Source: Myxococcales bacterium (GTDB lineage Bacteria; Myxococcota; Polyangia; Nannocystales; Nannocystaceae). Taken from it: a stretch of DNA of 64,000 bases. Within the stretch, counting starts at the first letter, position 1. Each line of letters opens with the position of its first letter. The notes beneath the pieces were generated by a model. It was not told where the DNA came from. It ran no database searches and saw only the letters and a list, made by a program, of their open reading frames with translations. The DNA lies in assembly GCA_016793465.1 (NCBI GenBank), contig JAEUJW010000055.1, forward strand, positions 186,001-250,000, read 5' to 3'. Shown in pieces: positions 47,574 to 56,248 of this stretch. Made by a program: the position numbers and the translations under genes.

Positions 47574-49085
47574 ATGTCGGACGAGCGACTTCCGGGGCTG
47601 CCGGGCGAGCTGCTGCAGCAGGTTCGCGGCGCGGTCGTACCGCCGTACCTGCGGGCGCTGTTCCGCCGCATCGGCGTGCCGATCGGGCTGCGCATCGAGG
47701 TGCCGGAGGGGTCGATCGGCCTGCCGGCGACGATGCTGGCGCTCTTGAAGCTGTCGGCGCGGGGCATCACGCTGCGGCCGCCCGAGGTGGTGCTCGTCGG
47801 ACAGGAGGCGCCGCCGCGGGTGATCCTCGGGCACGGCGACCGCACGCTGACGCTCGGGCCCGACGAGCTGGCGGCGCCGGGGCAGCCGCTGGCCCGGCAG
47901 ATCGCGGAGGTGCTGCTCGGCCAGGCGGAGGCCGCGGAGGCGCTCGAGCGGTTCGCCCGCGAGGCGCCGCGGCAGGACGCGCTGCGCCGGCTGACGCGGG
48001 CGATGCTGTCGACCCAGAGCGTCGACCGCCTGCGGACGATCACGCTGCTCGGCATGACCGCGGGCTCGGTGCTGGGCTTCAGCCGCGCGGCCCTGCTGGT
48101 CTACGACGAGGACAGCCGCGCGCTGGTCGGCACCTCGGCGATCGGGCCCTACGACGAGGAAGAAGCCCAGGGCATCTGGGACGCCATCGAGACCCACGAC
48201 AAGACCATCGAGGAGATGCTGGCGGAGTACGCGGCGCACGAGGTCGAGTCGCGCTTCGAGGAGTTCGTGCGCACGCTCGAGTGCTCGCTCGAGGACGCGG
48301 CCGAGGGCGACGAGATCGTGGCGGCGCTGGCCGCGAGCGGGCCGCTGCGGTTCGTGCGCGAGCGGCCGGTCAACCCGGCGATCGCGGCGCTGGCCCCCCC
48401 GCAGGAGTTCCTGGTGTGCGCGATCAAGCTGCGCGGGCGGCCGCTCGGGGTGGTGGTCGCGGACAACCGCTACACGCTGGCGCCGGTCGACCTCTCGGCG
48501 CTCGACTTCATCAGCTTCCTGCTCGACGCGGCGGCGCTGGTCTCGGAGAACCTGCGGCTGCTCGAGAGCGTGGAGACGCTGGCGCGGCACGACGGGCTGA
48601 CGGGGCTGTTCAACCGCCGCGAGTTCGAGACGCGCATGCAGGAGGAGCAGTCGCGGGCGCAGCGGCTGGGCTCGCAGTGCGGGCTGCTCATGCTGGACGT
48701 CGACCACTTCCAGGCGGTCAACGACACCTACGGGCGCAAGGCGGGGGACGAGCTGCTGCAGACGGTCGGGGTGCTGCTGCGCTCGACGCTGCGGGCGCAC
48801 GACATCGTGGCGCGCTTCGGCGGCGACGAGTTCGCGGTGCTGGTGACCGACACGAACGCCGAGCAGGTGGTGGCGATCGCGGCGCGGGTGGGCACGCAGG
48901 CGCTCGAGCAGGGCATCTCGCTGAGCGTGGGGGCGTCGGTGTGGCCGCGGGACAACCTCGACACGTCGGTGCTGTTCGCCGAGGCGGACGCCAAGCTGTG
49001 GGAGGCCAAGCGCGGCGGGCGCTGCCGGGCGTGCGTCGAGTACAGCGACGGTGACGTGATCTTCGAGCTGACGGCCGAGGCCTGA
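47574..49085 (+). CDS. GAF-GGDEF diguanylate cyclase
   Basis: 503 aa from ATG 47574. Residues about 140-320 resemble a GAF-type sensor (AMLSTQSVDRLRTITLLGMT, FSRAALLVYDEDSRALVGTS). A helical signalling linker leads to the GGDEF domain (about 338-500): HDGLTGLFNRREFETRMQEE, LLMLDVDHFQAVNDTYGRKA, and the intact active site RFGGDEFAVL. RAHD, five residues before GGDEF, fits the RxxD inhibitory site, so product feedback by c-di-GMP is likely. The enzyme makes c-di-GMP from two GTP. There is no membrane segment. The N-terminal 120 residues are an unassigned domain. It is divergent from the FG-GAP lipoprotein gene. Confidence 0.93.
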   Translation: MSDERLPGLPGELLQQVRGAVVPPYLRALFRRIGVPIGLRIEVPEGSIGLPATMLALLKLSARGITLRPPEVVLVGQEAPPRVILGHGDRTLTLGPDELAAPGQPLARQIAEVLLGQAEAAEALERFAREAPRQDALRRLTRAMLSTQSVDRLRTITLLGMTAGSVLGFSRAALLVYDEDSRALVGTSAIGPYDEEEAQGIWDAIETHDKTIEEMLAEYAAHEVESRFEEFVRTLECSLEDAAEGDEIVAALAASGPLRFVRERPVNPAIAALAPPQEFLVCAIKLRGRPLGVVVADNRYTLAPVDLSALDFISFLLDAAALVSENLRLLESVETLARHDGLTGLFNRREFETRMQEEQSRAQRLGSQCGLLMLDVDHFQAVNDTYGRKAGDELLQTVGVLLRSTLRAHDIVARFGGDEFAVLVTDTNAEQVVAIAARVGTQALEQGISLSVGASVWPRDNLDTSVLFAEADAKLWEAKRGGRCRACVEYSDGDVIFELTAEA

Positions 49086-49847
49086 TCAGGTGCGCATGAC
49101 GCCGCGGCGGGCGGTCGCGGTCGTGTAGGTCGTGCCGGTGAGGGGGGCGCCGGCGGCCTCGAGGGCGGCGCGGTGGTCGGGGATCGGGGTGCGGATCAGG
49201 AGGTCCTCGAAGGGGCGCAGCCTGGCGAAGCCGGGGAGGGCGAGCACGCGCTCGACGAACGCGGCGGTGCGCGGCCAGCGGTCGGCGTCGACGCGGAAGC
49301 GGACCCACGCGGCGTTGCGGAAGGGCGCGGCGACGGCGATGTCGGCGATCGAGAGCTCGTCGAAGATGAAGCCGTCGGCGGGCAGCTGGGCCTCGAGGTA
49401 GTCGAGGATCTGCGGGATGTCCTCGTCGACGGTGCAGCGCAGGACGTCCTGGTCGGGCTCGCGGCCCCACACGAACCGCTGGATCACCTGCTGGTTGAAC
49501 AGGCGCCAGATGAACACCTCGGCCATGCGGGTGTCGGCGTACTCCTCGAGCCAGCGGGCGCGGGCGCGGGCGGCGGCGCCGCGGGGGAGCAGCGGCGGGG
49601 CGGGGTGGCGCTCGTCGAGGTACTCGCAGATCACGGTCGAGTCGTTGAGCACGAGCTGGTCGTCGACGAGCACGGGCACGCGGCGGAGCGGGCTCAGCTT
49701 GGTGAACTCGTCGTCGGTGTAGAAGGCGATGACGGGGTCGATCTCGTAGGGGATGCCCTTCAGGTCGAGCACGACGAGGACCTTGCGGACGTAGGGGGAG
49801 ACGTAGGACCCGAGGACCCGCACCGGCGCGTGCATGGCCCGCGTCAT
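49086..49847 (-). CDS. Glutathione S-transferase family protein
   Basis: 253 aa from ATG 49847 (ATG 49835 is an alternative). The N-terminal thioredoxin-like domain has SYVSPYVRKVLVVLDLKGIP, RVPVLVDDQLVLNDSTVICE and the usual cis-Pro before VLVDD. The C-terminal domain (about 95-220) is helical with DIAVAAPFRNAAWVRFRVDA. The active-site residue would be Ser in SPYV (N-terminal helix), as in tau/zeta-like or beta-like classes. It likely conjugates, isomerises or detoxifies an electrophile with a low-molecular thiol; the substrate is unknown. It is divergent from the phosphomevalonate kinase gene. Confidence 0.9.
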   Translation of the reverse strand: MTRAMHAPVRVLGSYVSPYVRKVLVVLDLKGIPYEIDPVIAFYTDDEFTKLSPLRRVPVLVDDQLVLNDSTVICEYLDERHPAPPLLPRGAAARARARWLEEYADTRMAEVFIWRLFNQQVIQRFVWGREPDQDVLRCTVDEDIPQILDYLEAQLPADGFIFDELSIADIAVAAPFRNAAWVRFRVDADRWPRTAAFVERVLALPGFARLRPFEDLLIRTPIPDHRAALEAAGAPLTGTTYTTATARRGVMRT

Positions 49848-49874
49848 AACACGGATCCGCGGTATGCTCGGGCG

Positions 49875-50453
49875 ATGGTGCGGGTGCTGGCGATCTCGGG
49901 CAAGCGGTTCGCGGGCAAGGACACGCTGGCGGGCATGATCCTGGCGGAGGCGCGGCGGCGCGGGCGGAGCGAGCCGGACGCGGCGCACGCGTTCGCGGGG
50001 GAGAGCAAGCGGATGTTCGTGGCCGTGCAGGCGGCGCGCGGGGTGGCGGTCGACCTCGTGCGGCTGCAGGGCGAGCGGGCCTACAAGGAGCTTTGGCGGC
50101 CGCAGCTGACGGAGTTCACGGTGGCGGCGCTGCGCGCGGACCCGCGGGTGTTCTGCGCGGCCGTGGCCGATCGCGTCGCGGCGGCGGGGCGGAGCGCGGT
50201 GATCTCGGACCTGCGGCTGCGGCTCGAGGTGGAGCACCTGCGGCCGCGGTTCGACCTGCGCGTGGTGCGGGTGACGCGGCCCGACGCGCTGCGGGCGGCG
50301 TCGGGGTGGGTGGTGACGCCGGGGGTCGACGATCATCCGACCGAGACGGAGCTCGACGACCCGGGGCTGTGGGACGAGGAGCTCGTGAACGACGGCGCGC
50401 CGGCGGAGCTCGCGGGGGCGGTCGAGCGGCGGTTCGCCGCGTGGTTCGGGTGA
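49875..50453 (+). CDS. Phosphomevalonate kinase, animal type
   Basis: 192 aa, the same length as the human enzyme. It converts mevalonate 5-phosphate to the 5-diphosphate with ATP. The NMP-kinase-like P-loop is ISGKRFAGKDTL (8-19). AYKELWRPQLTEFTVAALRA, then RVFCAAVADRV, SAVISDLRLRLEVEHLRPRF and GWVVTPGVDDHPTETELDDP with ELVNDG match the animal-type PMVK signature, not the GHMP-kinase type used by most bacteria and fungi. This implies a mevalonate route for isoprenoids, consistent with sterol-making myxobacteria. No other mevalonate genes are adjacent. It starts 27 bp from the divergent GST gene. Confidence 0.88.
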   Translation: MVRVLAISGKRFAGKDTLAGMILAEARRRGRSEPDAAHAFAGESKRMFVAVQAARGVAVDLVRLQGERAYKELWRPQLTEFTVAALRADPRVFCAAVADRVAAAGRSAVISDLRLRLEVEHLRPRFDLRVVRVTRPDALRAASGWVVTPGVDDHPTETELDDPGLWDEELVNDGAPAELAGAVERRFAAWFG

Positions 50454-50468
50454 GGCGGGGCGGTCGCC

Positions 50469-50684
50469 TCAGGTCGCCTCGGCGAGCTCGTACTGGCCGT
50501 CGGGGCGCACCAGGCCGCGCGAGACCGCGGCGTCCTCGGGGTCCTTCAGGACGATCTGGCAGCCGTACTGGCCGCACAGCTCGATGGCCTGCTGCAGCGT
50601 GCCCTCGCGGTGCTGGAGGAGCACGTGCGTGGGGATCTCGATGGTCCCGCGGAACTCGAACCGGTAGGTGGCGGCGTCTTGCAT
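50469..50684 (-). CDS. Small protein of unknown function
   Basis: 71 aa from ATG 50684 (an earlier start at 50732 would add 16 residues of less protein-like sequence). It begins MQDAATYRFEFRGTIEIPTH, continues through TLQQAIELCGQYGCQIVLKD, and ends QYELAEAT. Alternating strand and helix suggest a compact alpha/beta fold with two Cys. GC3 bias is strong. It is convergent with the phosphomevalonate kinase gene (15 bp apart). No family recognised. Confidence 0.65.
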   Translation of the reverse strand: MQDAATYRFEFRGTIEIPTHVLLQHREGTLQQAIELCGQYGCQIVLKDPEDAAVSRGLVRPDGQYELAEAT

Positions 50685-50921
50685 CGGTGCGTCCTGCTGA
50701 ACCCAAGTAGCCGGTATCGGGGCCGGCGCCAAGGCCCGCTGGACGCGCCCGCCGTTGGGCCGCGCAGGCGCGGGGGATCGGGTTCGAGCGGCGGCGGCGG
50801 TCCGAATCCGCGGGTCGCGCTGGTGTGGTCCGTCGGCGTCGGGTGCGGGCGCGACGTCGCCGCCGACGCGGCCGCGCGACGTCGCGGTCGTCGTCGCCGC
50901 CCGCGCGCCGGGTCGTGACGG

Positions 50922-51794
50922 TCAATCGACGCGGGCGAGGAACTCGCGCAGCGCCGCCTGGGCCGCGGGCTCCGTCAGCGTGGGCGCGTGGCCGACGCGC
51001 GGCACCTCGACGACCGCGAGCCGCGGCGCGGCGGCCCGCATCGCGGCCACGTGTTCGGGCTCGATCACCTCGGAGGTGGCGCCGCGGACCAGCAGCGTCG
51101 GCCTCGCGCGGGCCAGCCGGCGGAACGCGTAGCGGGCGATCCACGCGGTGTTGCGCAGCCGGGTCGTGCGAAACGGCTCGGCGATGCCGAGGTCGTAGCG
51201 CTGGGTGAGTACGCCGGGGGCCGTCTCTTCGAACCCGCGCCGGGCCCAGCGCTGCCACTCCTCGGGCGGGAGGTCGGGGAACGAGGCGCCGTAGAGGTCG
51301 CGCACGTGCGCGGCGGCCTCGTCCCACGAGGAGATCCGGACCGGGCGGCCGACGTACTGGGCGATCCGCTCGAGGGCCCGCATCGCCACCGTGGGTCCGG
51401 CGTCGTTGAGCACCGCCGCGGAGATCAGCGAGAGCTTGCGCAGGGCGATCGTCAGGATCACCAGGCCGCCCATCGAGGTGCCGATCATCACGGCGCGGGC
51501 GATGCCGACGTCATGCATCAGCTTCATGATGTCGCCGGCGTAGGTCATCGGCACGTAGCGCCGGGTGATCGGGTCGTGCGCCGACTTGCCGCGCCCGCGC
51601 ACGTCGACCGCGAGCACGCGGCGGCCCTGGGCGGCGATCCACGGGGCCACGTCCTCGAAGTCGGCCGAGTTGCGGGTCAGACCGTGGATGCAGAGCACCG
51701 GCAGGCGGGCCGGGCCGCCGTGGCCCGGGTAGTCGCGGGCGTAGAGGCGCAGGCCGTCGGCGCTGGTGTGGACGAGGTCGTTGTAGGTCGACAT
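50922..51794 (-). CDS. Alpha/beta hydrolase
   Basis: 290 aa. Alpha/beta-hydrolase features are LPVLCIHGLTRNSADFEDVA (oxyanion strand), VLAVDVRGRGKS, the nucleophile elbow IGTSMGGLVIL (Ser about 102), an Asp near RGATSEVIEPEH, and the catalytic His in VPRVGHAPTLTEP. There is no signal peptide, so it acts in the cytoplasm on an ester, lactone or thioester. It starts 8 bp after the stop of the upstream acyl-CoA synthetase-type gene, so both are probably one operon and may process the same acyl substrate. Confidence 0.92.
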   Translation of the reverse strand: MSTYNDLVHTSADGLRLYARDYPGHGGPARLPVLCIHGLTRNSADFEDVAPWIAAQGRRVLAVDVRGRGKSAHDPITRRYVPMTYAGDIMKLMHDVGIARAVMIGTSMGGLVILTIALRKLSLISAAVLNDAGPTVAMRALERIAQYVGRPVRISSWDEAAAHVRDLYGASFPDLPPEEWQRWARRGFEETAPGVLTQRYDLGIAEPFRTTRLRNTAWIARYAFRRLARARPTLLVRGATSEVIEPEHVAAMRAAAPRLAVVEVPRVGHAPTLTEPAAQAALREFLARVD

Positions 51795-51802
51795 GGGCGG
51801 GA

Positions 51803-53314
51803 TCAGATGTTGCGCTCGCGGCCGGCCCAGTAGGGCTCGCGCAGGCTGCGCTTGAGAATTTTGCCGGCGACGCTGCGCGGGAAGTCGTCGACGAGCACGA
51901 CGCGGCTGACCCGCTGGTAGCGGGCGCCGACGTTGGCGTTGATCCACGCGCGCAGCTCGTCGGGGTCGACGGCCGCGCCGGGGCGCAGGCGGACCGCGGC
52001 GAGCGGCGTCTCGCCCCACTTGTCGTCGGGCACGCCGAACACCACGGCCTCGGCGACCTGCGGGTGGCGGGCGATCACCTCCTCGATGTCGTGGGGGTAG
52101 ATCTTGACGCCGCCGGAGTCGATCATGTCCTTCACGCGGTCGACGAGGTAGAGGAAGCCGTCCTCGTCGACGCGGCCGAGGTCGCCGGTGAGCAGCCAGC
52201 CGTCGACGATCGTGCGCGCGGTCAGCTCGGGCTTGCCGTAGTAGCCGGGCATCAGGAACGGGCCCTTGCCGGCGATCTCGCCGACCTCGCCGACGGCCAC
52301 GGGGACGCGCTGCTCGTCGACGATGCGCAGGTCGAAGAACGGCGGAGGCACGCCGACCGAGCCGCGCTTGCGCACCGCGTCGGCGCGGTCGAGGATGGTG
52401 ACGAAGCCCTCGGTCAGGCCGTAGAGCTCGTGCATGCGGCCGGGCAGGGCCGCCTCGATGCGGTCGCGGTGGGCCAGCGGCAGCGGGGCGCCGAGCGAGA
52501 GCAGGACCTCGAGCGAGGTCAGGCGCGCGGGGTCGAAGCCGGGCGACTCGAGGATCGCGGCGATCTGCGAGGGCACCAGCATGACGTGGGTGACCCGCTC
52601 GCCCTCGACGGTGCGCAGGAAGGCGGCGACGTCGAACTGCGGGTGCACGATGTAGGCCGCGCCGGCGAACAGCGCCGGCATGAGCGTGACGAACGCGCCG
52701 TTGAACACCATGGCCCCGGTGTGCAGGGCGACCGAGGCCGCCGTCATGCGCCACGCGCTGGCCAGCACGGTGGCGTAGTGGGCGCGGATGCGGTGGGTCA
52801 GGGCGATGCCCTTCGGCATGCCGGTGGTGCCGCTGGTGTACATGATGTTGAACAGGTCGTCGGGCCGCACGCGGGCGGCGACCGGGGCCGCGTCGGCGGC
52901 GGCGAGGCGGGCCTGCCACGCGGGGCCGGTCTGCACGCACGTGGTCGCCAGGGCGGCGCAGGCGGCCAGCGTCTCGGCGGCGGTCTCGGCCGAGTGCACG
53001 ACGAGCCGCGGGCTCGCGTCGCCGATCAGCGTGGCCAGGCCGCTCGCGGTCAGCAGCGGCGAGAGCGGCACGGCGCAGGCGCCCATGCGGGCGCAGGCCC
53101 AGTAGAGCGCGATCATCTCCGGGCAGTTGGCGAGCACGGTGACCACGCGGTCGCCGTGCTCGACCCCGGCGTCGCGCAGGGCGCGGGCGGTGCGGTCGAC
53201 CTCGGCGTCGAGCTCACGCCAGGTGCGCCAGTCGTCGGCGAAGGCGAAGGCGCGGGCGTCGGGGCGGTAGCGGGCGTGGTGGGCGACGAGGCCGGCGATG
53301 GTCAGGCAGTCCAT
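51803..53314 (-). CDS. AMP-dependent acyl-CoA synthetase/ligase
   Basis: 503 aa. ANL-family motifs are clear: YTSGTTGMPKGIALTHR (P-loop, about 165), the YGLTEGF block (A5), LTGDLGRVDEDGFLYLVDRV with the ATP-binding Asp and Arg, IDSGGVKIYPHDIEEVIARH, and PRSVAGKILKRSLRE with the catalytic Lys near the C-terminus. It activates a carboxylate to the acyl-AMP and then to the CoA ester. The length fits fatty-acyl, aryl or cyclohexane-carboxylate CoA ligases; the substrate is not inferable. Operon with the alpha/beta hydrolase downstream; the divergent gene is a small membrane protein. Confidence 0.94.
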   Translation of the reverse strand: MDCLTIAGLVAHHARYRPDARAFAFADDWRTWRELDAEVDRTARALRDAGVEHGDRVVTVLANCPEMIALYWACARMGACAVPLSPLLTASGLATLIGDASPRLVVHSAETAAETLAACAALATTCVQTGPAWQARLAAADAAPVAARVRPDDLFNIMYTSGTTGMPKGIALTHRIRAHYATVLASAWRMTAASVALHTGAMVFNGAFVTLMPALFAGAAYIVHPQFDVAAFLRTVEGERVTHVMLVPSQIAAILESPGFDPARLTSLEVLLSLGAPLPLAHRDRIEAALPGRMHELYGLTEGFVTILDRADAVRKRGSVGVPPPFFDLRIVDEQRVPVAVGEVGEIAGKGPFLMPGYYGKPELTARTIVDGWLLTGDLGRVDEDGFLYLVDRVKDMIDSGGVKIYPHDIEEVIARHPQVAEAVVFGVPDDKWGETPLAAVRLRPGAAVDPDELRAWINANVGARYQRVSRVVLVDDFPRSVAGKILKRSLREPYWAGRERNI

Positions 53315-53408
53315 GGTGCGGGGCGCCGATGGTAGCCGAACCCCGGCGTGTGGGGGCCGCCGGCGGTGATACGACCGGTCGCCGCCGGCGCGGTGTAGGC
53401 TCGCGGAG

Positions 53409-53795
53409 ATGTCCGCCGTCCCGCCCGCGCTGCGCACCTGGTTCGTGATCCACTGCGTCGTCGACCTGACGTTCGCCGTCCCGCTGTTCGTCGCGCCGGT
53501 GGCGACGCTGCGGCTGTTCGGGTGGACCGCCGTCGACCCGCTGACGACCCGGCTGGTCGCGGCCGCGCTGGTCGGCATCGGCGTCGAGTCGTACCTCGGG
53601 CGCGACGCCCCGCGCGAGCACTTCGCCGGCATGCTCCGCCTCAAGGTGCTGTGGTCGCTCGCGGCCAACCTCGGCATCTTCCTGTCCATCCTGCAGGGGG
53701 CGCCGGCGATGGCCTGGCTGTTTCAGGCGATCTTCCTCGGCTTCTCGGCGCTGTGGATCACGTACGCGGTGCGCCTCTCCCGGGGCGACACGTAA
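53409..53795 (+). CDS. Small membrane protein
   Basis: 128 aa with about four hydrophobic segments (8-34, 44-60, 77-97, 99-120). It begins PPALRTWFVIHCVVDLTFAV and has RLFGWTAVDPLTTRLVAAAL and a ESYLGRD loop. No family recognised. It is divergent from the acyl-CoA ligase gene with about 94 bp between, and precedes the PAS-STAS gene by 170 bp. Confidence 0.75.
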   Translation: MSAVPPALRTWFVIHCVVDLTFAVPLFVAPVATLRLFGWTAVDPLTTRLVAAALVGIGVESYLGRDAPREHFAGMLRLKVLWSLAANLGIFLSILQGAPAMAWLFQAIFLGFSALWITYAVRLSRGDT

Positions 53796-53965
53796 CCTAC
53801 CCTCGTCGACGAGCCGCGGATCGCGGTCGACGGGGTCGTGCTCGCCGAGCGTCGATGCGTCGACGGGCCGCGTCTCCCGCGGTCGCGGACGCGGGAATCG
53901 CCGCGCGATACTGCGTTCCGTTGCGATCCACGCGGGCCGCGAATACCATGCGGTGGGGGTACACG

Positions 53966-54838
53966 ATGTCGGAGACCGGCGACGAGACCGCGGACCTGCG
54001 GGCGCAGATCGAGACGTTGCAGCGCCGGGTGGCCGAGCTCGAGGGCAGCGACGAGGAGCGTCGCAAGGCCATCGAGGCCGCGGCCATGCTCGACAACCTG
54101 CAGGTCGGGCTGGTGGTCCAGGGCCCGCGCAGCGAGATGCTGCGCTACAACGAGACGGCGCTCGACATGCTCGGTCTGACCGCGGAGCAGATCCTGGGCC
54201 GCGACTCGTTCGACCCGCGCTGGGGCGTCATCCACGAGGACGGCTCGCCGTTCCCCGGCGACCAGCACCCGGTCGTCGTCGCCCTGAACACGCGCAAGCC
54301 GGTGCAGGGCGTGATCATGGGCGTGTACCGCCCGGCCTCGGAGTCGCGGGTGTGGCTGCTGGTCTCGGCGACGCCGCTGTTCGACGCCGAGGGCCGCGCG
54401 GTCCGCACGGTCTGCACGTTCACCGACATCACCGCGCAGAAGCAGGCCGAGGTGCTGGTGCGCGAGCAGAAGGAGCTGCTCGAGCGCATGAGCTCGCCGA
54501 TCCTCCCGATCGCCGCCGGCGTGGTGCTGCTGCCGCTGATCGGCCAGTTCGACGCCGGCCGGGCCGAGCGCGTGCAGGACGGCATCCTCACCGGGGTGGC
54601 CCGGCACGCCGCGCGCGTGGTGATCCTCGACATCACCGGCGTGTCGACGGCCGACGCCGGCTTCGCCGGCTCGCTGCTGCAGATCAGCCGGGCCGTCCGC
54701 CTGCTCGGCGCGGAGGTCGTGGTCACCGGCATGACGCCGGCGATCGCTCAGACCCTCGTCGGCCTCGGCATCGACCTCGGCGGGCTCGCCACCCGCGGCA
54801 CCCTGCAGGACGGCGTCAGCTTCGCGCTGCGGCGCTGA
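53966..54838 (+). CDS. PAS-STAS regulator (RsbR-like)
   Basis: 290 aa from ATG 53966 (53948 also possible). A short coiled coil (about 5-40) is followed by a PAS domain (about 45-160: LVVQGPRSEMLRYNETALDM, ILGRDSFDPRWGVIHEDGSP, VSATPLFDAEGRAVRTVCTF). The C-terminal STAS domain (about 170-290) has VVILDITGVSTADAGFAGSL and VVVTGMTPAIAQTLVGLGID, very like RsbR-type stressosome proteins. It probably senses a ligand through PAS and controls a serine kinase or phosphatase by partner switching. No RsbS/RsbT homologue lies in the window. Confidence 0.9.
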   Translation: MSETGDETADLRAQIETLQRRVAELEGSDEERRKAIEAAAMLDNLQVGLVVQGPRSEMLRYNETALDMLGLTAEQILGRDSFDPRWGVIHEDGSPFPGDQHPVVVALNTRKPVQGVIMGVYRPASESRVWLLVSATPLFDAEGRAVRTVCTFTDITAQKQAEVLVREQKELLERMSSPILPIAAGVVLLPLIGQFDAGRAERVQDGILTGVARHAARVVILDITGVSTADAGFAGSLLQISRAVRLLGAEVVVTGMTPAIAQTLVGLGIDLGGLATRGTLQDGVSFALRR

Positions 54839-54858
54839 CGCCCGTCACCGCCGCGCGG

Positions 54859-55953
54859 TCAGTACTTGCACTTGTCGGAGTCGGCGATCGCGTCGACGAG
54901 CGCCTGCGGGTCGGAGAACTGCAGCACGTGCACGGCGCCGGGCCCGAGCACCGGCACGTAGCAGTCGGAGTCGTCGTCGCCGGTGAGGTGCTGGTACAGC
55001 GTCTCGCTCTCCGAGAGCTGGACGTAGATGTCCTCCTCGTAGGCGATCGCGCGCAGGCGCGTGCCCTTCTCGAACAGCTCGGCGTCGGCGTTCGGGCGCG
55101 ACGAGAACGGCCCGGTGCCGTTGAGCTGGTGGATGGCCCGCAGCGGCTCGCCGAGCGCGTTGAAGCCGCCGTCCTCGATCTGCTGGGGGGTCAGCGCGCC
55201 GGGCACGACGTCGCCGTCGCGGTTGGTGAAGTAGAACGCGGGCCACAGCGACACGGGGATCTCGAACAGCTCGCCGTGCACCGGGTCCTGCACGGCGAAC
55301 GCCTGGATCAGCCCCGAGAGGTCGCCGCTGTCGCCGAGCTGCCACGGGACGTTGGCCGGCAGGTCCGAGGCCACGAGCACGGCGTCGCGGAAGTCGTAGC
55401 GCTTGCGCAGGCTGCTGCCCTGGTCGATAAGCCGCTGCTGCAGCATCTGCACCAGCGTGCCGCCCATGCTGTGCCCGAGGATCGTGCGCGGCTTGATCTT
55501 GCGGGCGTGCAGGCGGTCGAGCACCCGCTCGAGCATGGTCACGTAGTCGAACAGGTCGAGGTCGCCGAACTGCGCGCCCTGCGGGACGCCGCTGTTGCCG
55601 CGCACCGGCATGTCGGCCGACAGCACGCACGCGCCCTCGCCGAGCGCCTCGGCGTAGGGGCGCCACGAGGCCGCCGAGAACACGCCGCCGTGGACCGCGA
55701 ACTGACAGTCCTTCGACTTGCTGGCCTTGTCGAGGTCGCCGTAGAGGTTGACGAACAGGTCGACCGTGACGCCCGGCCGCACCTGCACGTCCTCCAGCAG
55801 GAAGCCCGGCGTGCCGTCGGCGCCGATGTCGAGGACGACGTCGTTGCCGCCGCGGAGGTCGATGTCGCCGTCGTCGCCGGGTTCGAAGCACGCCGCCGGC
55901 GCGGTCAGGGTCGTGGCGAGCAGACAATGTTTGCCGAGGCTTACGATGTTCAT
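54859..55953 (-). CDS. Alpha/beta hydrolase-fold lipoprotein
   Basis: 364 aa from ATG 55953; signal with lipobox APAAC (Cys22). The body is an alpha/beta hydrolase: nucleophile elbow ILGHSMGGTLVQML (about 165-178), preceded by CVLSADMPVRGNS. The Asp/His partners are probably in the C-terminal third, where EEDIYVQLSESETLYQHLTG and LGPGAVHVLQFSD occur. Unlike the short cytoplasmic hydrolase at 50922, this one is exported and has an acidic region after the Cys. It could be a lipase or esterase acting on external lipids; substrate unknown. It is convergent with the PAS-STAS gene. Confidence 0.88.
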   Translation of the reverse strand: MNIVSLGKHCLLATTLTAPAACFEPGDDGDIDLRGGNDVVLDIGADGTPGFLLEDVQVRPGVTVDLFVNLYGDLDKASKSKDCQFAVHGGVFSAASWRPYAEALGEGACVLSADMPVRGNSGVPQGAQFGDLDLFDYVTMLERVLDRLHARKIKPRTILGHSMGGTLVQMLQQRLIDQGSSLRKRYDFRDAVLVASDLPANVPWQLGDSGDLSGLIQAFAVQDPVHGELFEIPVSLWPAFYFTNRDGDVVPGALTPQQIEDGGFNALGEPLRAIHQLNGTGPFSSRPNADAELFEKGTRLRAIAYEEDIYVQLSESETLYQHLTGDDDSDCYVPVLGPGAVHVLQFSDPQALVDAIADSDKCKY

Positions 55954-56248
55954 CGCATCGGTTATGCCAGCGCGCGAACAGCCGGGGAAGCCGCGGCGCC
56001 GTGTCTCACAGTGTGCGGCGCGCGTGCCCGACAGGTCCGGGTTCTCCACCTGTCGGCAGGTCGCCGCGTCGCGCGAGCGCTCCGCGGACGTCGGTCGCGT
56101 CGACGAACAGGCGGCGAGCTCGAGGTCGGGCACGTGTCCGTCACGTGGGTCGCAACCATCGCTGGCGACCACGCACGCCGTCGACGCGGGCGTGTCGGGG
56201 AGATCTGCGGGACCGAGGGCCTGGGGCCCGCCGACCCGAGACGCGACG

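Noticed and set aside
47238..48800. Upstream extension of the FG-GAP lipoprotein frame
   Set aside because: It runs antisense to the GGDEF gene and is Arg/Gln/His-rich; the signal peptide at 47237 fixes the start.
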